The notes under the pieces are model-generated. The model worked only from the letters and a program-made list of their open reading frames with translations. It was not told the DNA's origin and did no database searches. A stretch of DNA of 64,000 nt from Flavimobilis rhizosphaerae (GTDB lineage: Bacteria > Actinomycetota > Actinomycetes > Actinomycetales > Cellulomonadaceae): the NCBI RefSeq assembly GCF_014852685.1, contig NZ_JACZDF010000007.1, positions 1-64,000 on the forward strand. The letters are read 5' to 3'. Below, piece by piece: positions 60,192-64,000 of this stretch; the stretch's first letter is position 1; each line of letters begins with the position of its first letter. A program made the translations under genes and the position numbers.

Positions 60192-61837
60192 CCACGGCAG
60201 CACCCGACGTGCACCGCGTCCGGGTACGGGACGCCACACGTCCGGGCGGTCTGGACGGCACCTGGGCGCTGCTGCGTCTCGCCGCACGTCGCGACCGCGT
60301 GCGCCTCCTGGTGTGGACCGCATCGATCCTCATCATGTGGGGATATGCGGCCGTCGCGCTCGACAGCCTCTTCCCGACCGCCGCGGACCGCCAGCTCCGC
60401 GGCCAGCTCATGAGCTCGCCCGCGGCCGTCATCCTCACCGGCTCGGGATTCGGCCTCGACGACTACACGCTCGGTGCGATGGTCGCCAACGAGATGGGCT
60501 TCATGGTGCTGCTCGCGCTCGCCCTCCTCGCGATCCAGACGGCCGTGCGCTCGACGCGCGCCGAGGAGGAGACGGGCGCGACCGAGATCCTGCGCGCCTC
60601 GACGGTCGGACGCCATGCGCCTGCGGTCGCGGCCTACCTCCTCGTCGTCGCCGTCAACGTCGTCATCGGCGTCGGGACGTGGGGGGTGCTCGTCGCAGTC
60701 GGGCTCGCCCCGGGGGGAGCGGCTGCGCTCGGCGCCGCGGGCGCCGCGACCGGCCTGTTCTTCGGCGCGGTCGGGATCGTCACGGCCCAGCTGACGACGC
60801 ACGCGCGCTCCGCGAGCGGGCTCGCGCTCGCGGTCCTCGGTCTCGCCTGGGTCGTCCGTGCCGCCGGTGATCTTCGCGCGCAGGGCGGGTCGCCGCTGTC
60901 CTGGGCGTCGCCGCTCGCGTGGGCGCTGCAGACGCGTGCCTGCGTCGACACCCGCTGGTGGCCGCTCGGTCTGCTCGTCGTCGGTGCTGTCGTCCTCCTC
61001 GTGCTCGGGGCCCGCCTCGGTGGCCGGCGCGACCTCGGAGCGGGACTCGTGACGACGCGCCCCGGGCGCGCGTACGCGCGGGCGTCGCTCGCGGGGAGCG
61101 TCGCGCTCGCGGTGCGTCTCCAGCGGGGCTCGATCCTCGCGTGGGCCGCGGGCGTCGGCCTCGGCGCGGTCGCGACGGGCACGTTCACGGACTCGGTCTC
61201 CGGGATGGTGAGCAAGCTGCCTCAGCTCGGGGACCTTCTCGGCGACGTCGGCGCGCTCGTCGACGCGTTCGCCGCGCTCATGGTGATGTTCTTCGTCGTG
61301 CTCGTCGCCGGTTTCGCGCTCTCGTCGTTCCACCGCGTCCGCACCGAGGAGCAGCGGGGCCGGCTCGAGGTCGTCCTGTCGGCGCCCGTGGCCCGCACGC
61401 GCTGGCTCGGCGCCCAGCTCGCCGTGACGCTCGGCGCGTCCGTCGTGCTGCTCGTGCTCGCGGGGCTGGGGCTGTGGGCCGGTGCGGTGAGCGTCGGCGA
61501 CGGCTCGGTGTCCGCGGGCGCCTACGTCGTCGCGGCGCTCGGGCACGTGCCCGCCGTCGCGCTGCTCGTCGCCGTCGCCGTGGTCGTCCACGGCTGGTGG
61601 CCGCGCGGCAGCGGCCTCGTGTGGGGCTGGTACGGGTTCTCGGCCGTCGCGGCCGTGTACGGCGGCCTGCTGCAGCTGCCCGGCTGGCTTCTCGACGTCG
61701 TGCCGTTCACGCACTCGCCCGTGCTGCCCGGTCCCGGGGCGTCGTGGACGGGCGCGCTCGTCATGGCGGCGCTCGCTCTCGGTCTCGGCGCGCTCGGGAT
61801 CGTCGGGTTCCGACGTCGGGACGTGCCGGCCCTCTGA
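60188..61837 (+). CDS. ABC exporter permease (polyketide-antibiotic exporter type)
   Basis: 549 residues with about twelve membrane helices, a duplicated ABC-2 permease in one chain. [20 protein letters not shown] in the first half and [20 protein letters not shown] in the second are the two cytoplasmic coupling loops, showing the internal repeat. The family is annotated as exporter of polyketide antibiotics. It is coupled to the ATPase. No biosynthetic genes lie next to it, so it may serve self-defence. Confidence 0.88.
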   Translation: MTTAAPDVHRVRVRDATRPGGLDGTWALLRLAARRDRVRLLVWTASILIMWGYAAVALDSLFPTAADRQLRGQLMSSPAAVILTGSGFGLDDYTLGAMVANEMGFMVLLALALLAIQTAVRSTRAEEETGATEILRASTVGRHAPAVAAYLLVVAVNVVIGVGTWGVLVAVGLAPGGAAALGAAGAATGLFFGAVGIVTAQLTTHARSASGLALAVLGLAWVVRAAGDLRAQGGSPLSWASPLAWALQTRACVDTRWWPLGLLVVGAVVLLVLGARLGGRRDLGAGLVTTRPGRAYARASLAGSVALAVRLQRGSILAWAAGVGLGAVATGTFTDSVSGMVSKLPQLGDLLGDVGALVDAFAALMVMFFVVLVAGFALSSFHRVRTEEQRGRLEVVLSAPVARTRWLGAQLAVTLGASVVLLVLAGLGLWAGAVSVGDGSVSAGAYVVAALGHVPAVALLVAVAVVVHGWWPRGSGLVWGWYGFSAVAAVYGGLLQLPGWLLDVVPFTHSPVLPGPGASWTGALVMAALALGLGALGIVGFRRRDVPAL

Positions 61838-61854
61838 GCCGCCGGTCAGGGCCC

Positions 61855-61926
61855 CGTCAGCACGACGCCCCGCCGCGTCAGAGTTCCGTCAAGACGCCCG
61901 CCGCCGTGGCGCGGGAGGCGTAGTCC
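61855..61926 (+). promoter_or_regulatory. kdp promoter region with CGTCA direct repeats
   Basis: CGTCAG (61855), CGTCAG (61876) and CGTCAA (61887) start 21 and 11 bp apart, two and one helical turns, as expected for an OmpR/KdpE-type response regulator. A -10 candidate TAGTCC lies at 61921-61926. The kdpF start is at 61989. Confidence 0.42.
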
Positions 61927-61988
61927 TGAGGGGAGCGCACGCCGTGCGCCGACGCCCCCCGCGTCGCCCTGCTCGGAGAGGTCCCGTC

Positions 61989-62084
61989 ATGGCCGACCTG
62001 GCCTACCTGCTCCTCACGACGCTCGTCGTCGTCACGCTCGCGCTCGTCGTGCGCCCGTCCCGCGACGGGGGTGAACGACGGTGA
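61989..62084 (+). CDS. kdpF: Potassium ATPase small subunit KdpF
   Basis: 31 residues: one hydrophobic helix (LAYLLLTTLVVVTLALVV) with a short basic tail, the size and shape of KdpF, a lipid-like stabiliser of the KdpFABC complex. The stop overlaps the GTG of kdpA by 4 bp (GTGA), as is usual for this operon. Confidence 0.88.
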   Translation: MADLAYLLLTTLVVVTLALVVRPSRDGGERR

Positions 62085-63643
62085 CGACCAGCGTGCTCCT
62101 CGCCGTCGGCCAGGCGCTCCTGCTCGTCGGCGCCCTCGCTGCGGTCCACGTACCGCTCGGCTCCTACCTCGCCCGGACGCTGACGAGCCCGCACCACACT
62201 CGCGCCGAGCGCGTCGTCTACCGCGTCCTGCGCGTCGACCCCGACGCCGAGATGCGCTGGACCGCGTACCTACGCGGCATCCTCGCGCTCACGCTCGTCT
62301 CGATCGTCGCCGTCATGCTTCTCGCACGCACGCAGGACCGCCTGCCGCTCGCGGGGGACGTCCCCGCGATGGCCCCGCACACCGCGTGGAACACCGCGGT
62401 GAGCTTCGCGACGAACACGAACTGGCAGTCCTACGCGGGCGAGACCGCCGCGACCCCGGTGCTCCATTCCGCGGGTCTCGCCGTGCAGAACTTCGTCTCG
62501 GCAGCCGTCGGCCTCGTCGTCGCGGTCGCGCTCGTGCGCGGCTTCACCCGCGCCGGGACCGACGGTCGTGTCGGCAACGTGTGGCGCGACCTCGTCCGGA
62601 CCGTCGTCCGCGTGCTCCTGCCCGTCGCCGCCGTCGCGGGCCTCGTGCTCGTCGCCGGGGGAGTCGTGCAGAACCTCCACGCGCCGGCCGACGTCACGAC
62701 GCTCGCGGGCGGCACGCAGACCGTCATGGGCGGGCAGATCGCCTCGCAGGAGGCCGTCAAGCTGCTCGGCACGAACGGCGGCGGGTACGTCAACGCGAAC
62801 TCTGCGCACCCGTTCGAGAACCCGACGCCGTGGACGAACCTCCTCGAGATGTTCCTCATCCTCGCGATCCCCACGGCGCTGCCGAGGGCCTTCGGGATCA
62901 TCGTCGGCGACCGCCGCCAGGGGCACGCGGTCCTCGCGACGATGACCACCCTGCTCGTCGGGTCCGCGACCCTTCTCACGTGGGCGGAGCTCGCCGCACC
63001 GGGGGCCGTCCCGACCGCCGCCGGCGCAGCGCTCGAGGGCAAGGAGGTGCGCTTCGGCGAGGCCGCCTCGGCGCTGTTCGCCGCCGTGACGACGGGCACG
63101 TCGACCGGCGCGGTCAACGCCGCCCACGACTCGCTCACCGCCCCCGGCGGAGGCGTCGCCCTCTTCACGATGCTCCTCGGCGAGGTCGCGCCCGGCGGTG
63201 TCGGATCGGGCCTCGCCGGCATGCTCGTTCTTGCGGTCCTCACCGTCTTCCTCGCGGGCCTCATGGTCGGCCGCACGCCCGAGTACCTCGGCAAGCGCAT
63301 CGGGCGGCACGAGATGACGCTCGTCGCCGGGTACGTCCTCACGGTGCCCGCGCTCGTCCTCCTCGGGTCCGCGACGGCCGTCCTCGTCCCCGCCGCCGAC
63401 GCAGCAGCCGGCGACCCGGAGCTGCTCGTGCGGCACCGGGGGCGGGTCGTGGGGCGCGAGCAGCTGCTGCGGGAGGTGTGGGGGCCGTCGGCGGTGCGGG
63501 ACACGCACTACCTGCGGGTGTATGTCGCGCAGCTGCGTCGCAAGCACGAGGAGGATCCGGCGGTGCCGCAGCACCTGCTGACGAGCCCGGGCATGGGGGA
63601 TCGCTCCGAGACCACCGAAGGCGTTATACCTGGCGCACTATAA
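62081..63643 (+). pseudogene. kdpA: KdpA truncated and fused in frame to a KdpE DNA-binding domain
   Basis: 520 residues in one open frame. Residues 1 to about 440 are KdpA: NTNWQSYAGET and LGTNGGGYVNANSAHPFENP are the first two potassium-filter regions, and GTSTGAVNAAHDS the third. The family normally has about 550-560 residues with a fourth filter segment (AANNNGSAF), which is missing. From about nt 63415 the sequence becomes ELLVRHRGRVVGREQLLREV followed by THYLRVYVAQLRRKHEEDP and HLLTSPGMG, a textbook OmpR-type winged helix like that of KdpE. The KdpE end (normally GMGYRF) is also lost after GMG. The arrangement implies deletion of kdpB, kdpC, kdpD and most of kdpE. The pump cannot work from this locus. 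Confidence 0.85.
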
Positions 63644-63656
63644 GCGATCTGCTTAT
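63640..63656 (+). promoter_or_regulatory. Dyad operator before the SatD gene
   Basis: ATAAGC-GATCT-GCTTAT is a perfect 6+6 inverted repeat ending 9 bp before ATG 63666. A repressor bound here would block initiation. A nearby TTATAC at 63624 could be part of the promoter. Confidence 0.6.
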
Positions 63657-63665
63657 CATGGCGTC

Positions 63666-64000
63666 ATGAGTAGCCTGCGGTACGCCCTCATCGTCGACAT
63701 CGTCCGCTCGCGCGAGGTCCCCGACCGCGCCGCTGCGCAGACCGCCGTGCTCGACGCGTTCGCGCGCGCCCACGACGTCGTCCCGCTCGCCACCCCCCTG
63801 TGGGCGACCGTCGGCGACGAGTTCCAGGCGCTCGCGGACACCCTGCCCGCCGCACTCTGGACCGCGACCGTCGGCCGCCTCCTCCTGCCCGACGGGCTCG
63901 ACGTCCGCGTCGGGATCGGACGCGGCGAGACCCGCGACGTCGCGCAGGACGGGGACGGGCCCGCGATCAAGGACGGCTCCGCGTGGTGGGCCGCGCGCGA
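63666..64000 (+). CDS. SatD-family protein, 3' end outside window
   Basis: 111 residues visible from ATG 63666. The N-terminus (LRYALIVDIVRSREVPDR), WATVGDEFQAL and the IKDGSAWWAAR stretch match the SatD family, first described in a Streptococcus mutans acid-tolerance locus. Its biochemical role is not established. The gene is preceded by the dyad at 63640, so regulation by a small repressor, possibly encoded downstream of this window, is likely. It runs off the right edge. Confidence 0.75.
   Translation, partial: MSSLRYALIVDIVRSREVPDRAAAQTAVLDAFARAHDVVPLATPLWATVGDEFQALADTLPAALWTATVGRLLLPDGLDVRVGIGRGETRDVAQDGDGPAIKDGSAWWAAR

Overview
The window is 64 kb of very GC-rich chromosome from an actinobacterium. 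The gene order lepA-hemW-DUF3097-hrcA-dnaJ-rsmE-phoH-ybeY-(CBS protein)-era, then leuA, recO, uppS, znuABC/zur, glyS, dusB, dgt and dnaG is typical of Micrococcales, and the Cellulomonadaceae/Promicromonosporaceae/Sanguibacteraceae group is the most likely home. The genus assignment is inference. Many genes start at GTG, and several have a TANNNT -10 box only 6-8 nt before the start codon, which suggests leaderless mRNAs.

Layout. 1-2.1 kb: the 3' part of a repeat-rich surface protein. 2.2-16.7 kb: translation and heat-shock housekeeping, including a CIRCE operator before hrcA and a tightly overlapping phoH-ybeY-CBS-era operon. 16.8-20.8 kb: two adjacent membrane proteins of unknown function that share a leucine-rich-variant (LRV-like) domain. 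20.9-22.9 kb: leuA behind a leaderless leucine-rich leader peptide and attenuator-like hairpins. 23.0-24.8 kb: recO and uppS. 24.8-28.8 kb (minus strand): a zinc uptake operon znuA-znuC-znuB-zur plus a VTT/DedA-like protein, with a Zur-box-like site over its promoter. 29-31.6 kb: glyS and dusB. 31.7-42.6 kb: an alpha-glucan/maltodextrin locus with a secreted alpha-amylase, a cytoplasmic alpha-glucosidase, a LacI-type regulator, a binding protein, two permeases and a cyclomaltodextrinase-like enzyme. No ATPase is encoded in this locus, so a shared MsmK/MalK type from elsewhere is presumably used. 42.7-48.4 kb: dgt, dnaG, a CAU tRNA, an MFS exporter, a small unknown protein and tRNA-Asn.

48.4-55.7 kb is a decayed accessory island directly downstream of tRNA-Asn. 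It holds an XRE-regulator remnant, an unknown protein, a secreted trypsin-like protease followed by a lipoprotein that resembles the protease's own N-terminal domain, a truncated membrane protein, a frameshifted IS3-family element (51781-53044, GTT target duplication), the 3' end of an RHS polymorphic toxin gene, a candidate immunity gene and a fragment of a MobF relaxase. The conserved chromosome then resumes with a three-gene FHA/exported/DUF421 cluster, a fatty-acid desaturase, a two-component ABC exporter and the kdp region.

The kdp region is the clearest oddity of the window. kdpF is intact, but kdpA runs in frame into the DNA-binding domain of a KdpE-type response regulator, as if kdpB, kdpC, kdpD and parts of kdpA and kdpE had been deleted. 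A SatD-family gene with a dyad operator over its start region runs off the right edge. The features most likely to reward follow-up are the protease/lipoprotein pair, the RHS/immunity remnant, the KdpA-KdpE fusion and the leaderless leu leader peptide.
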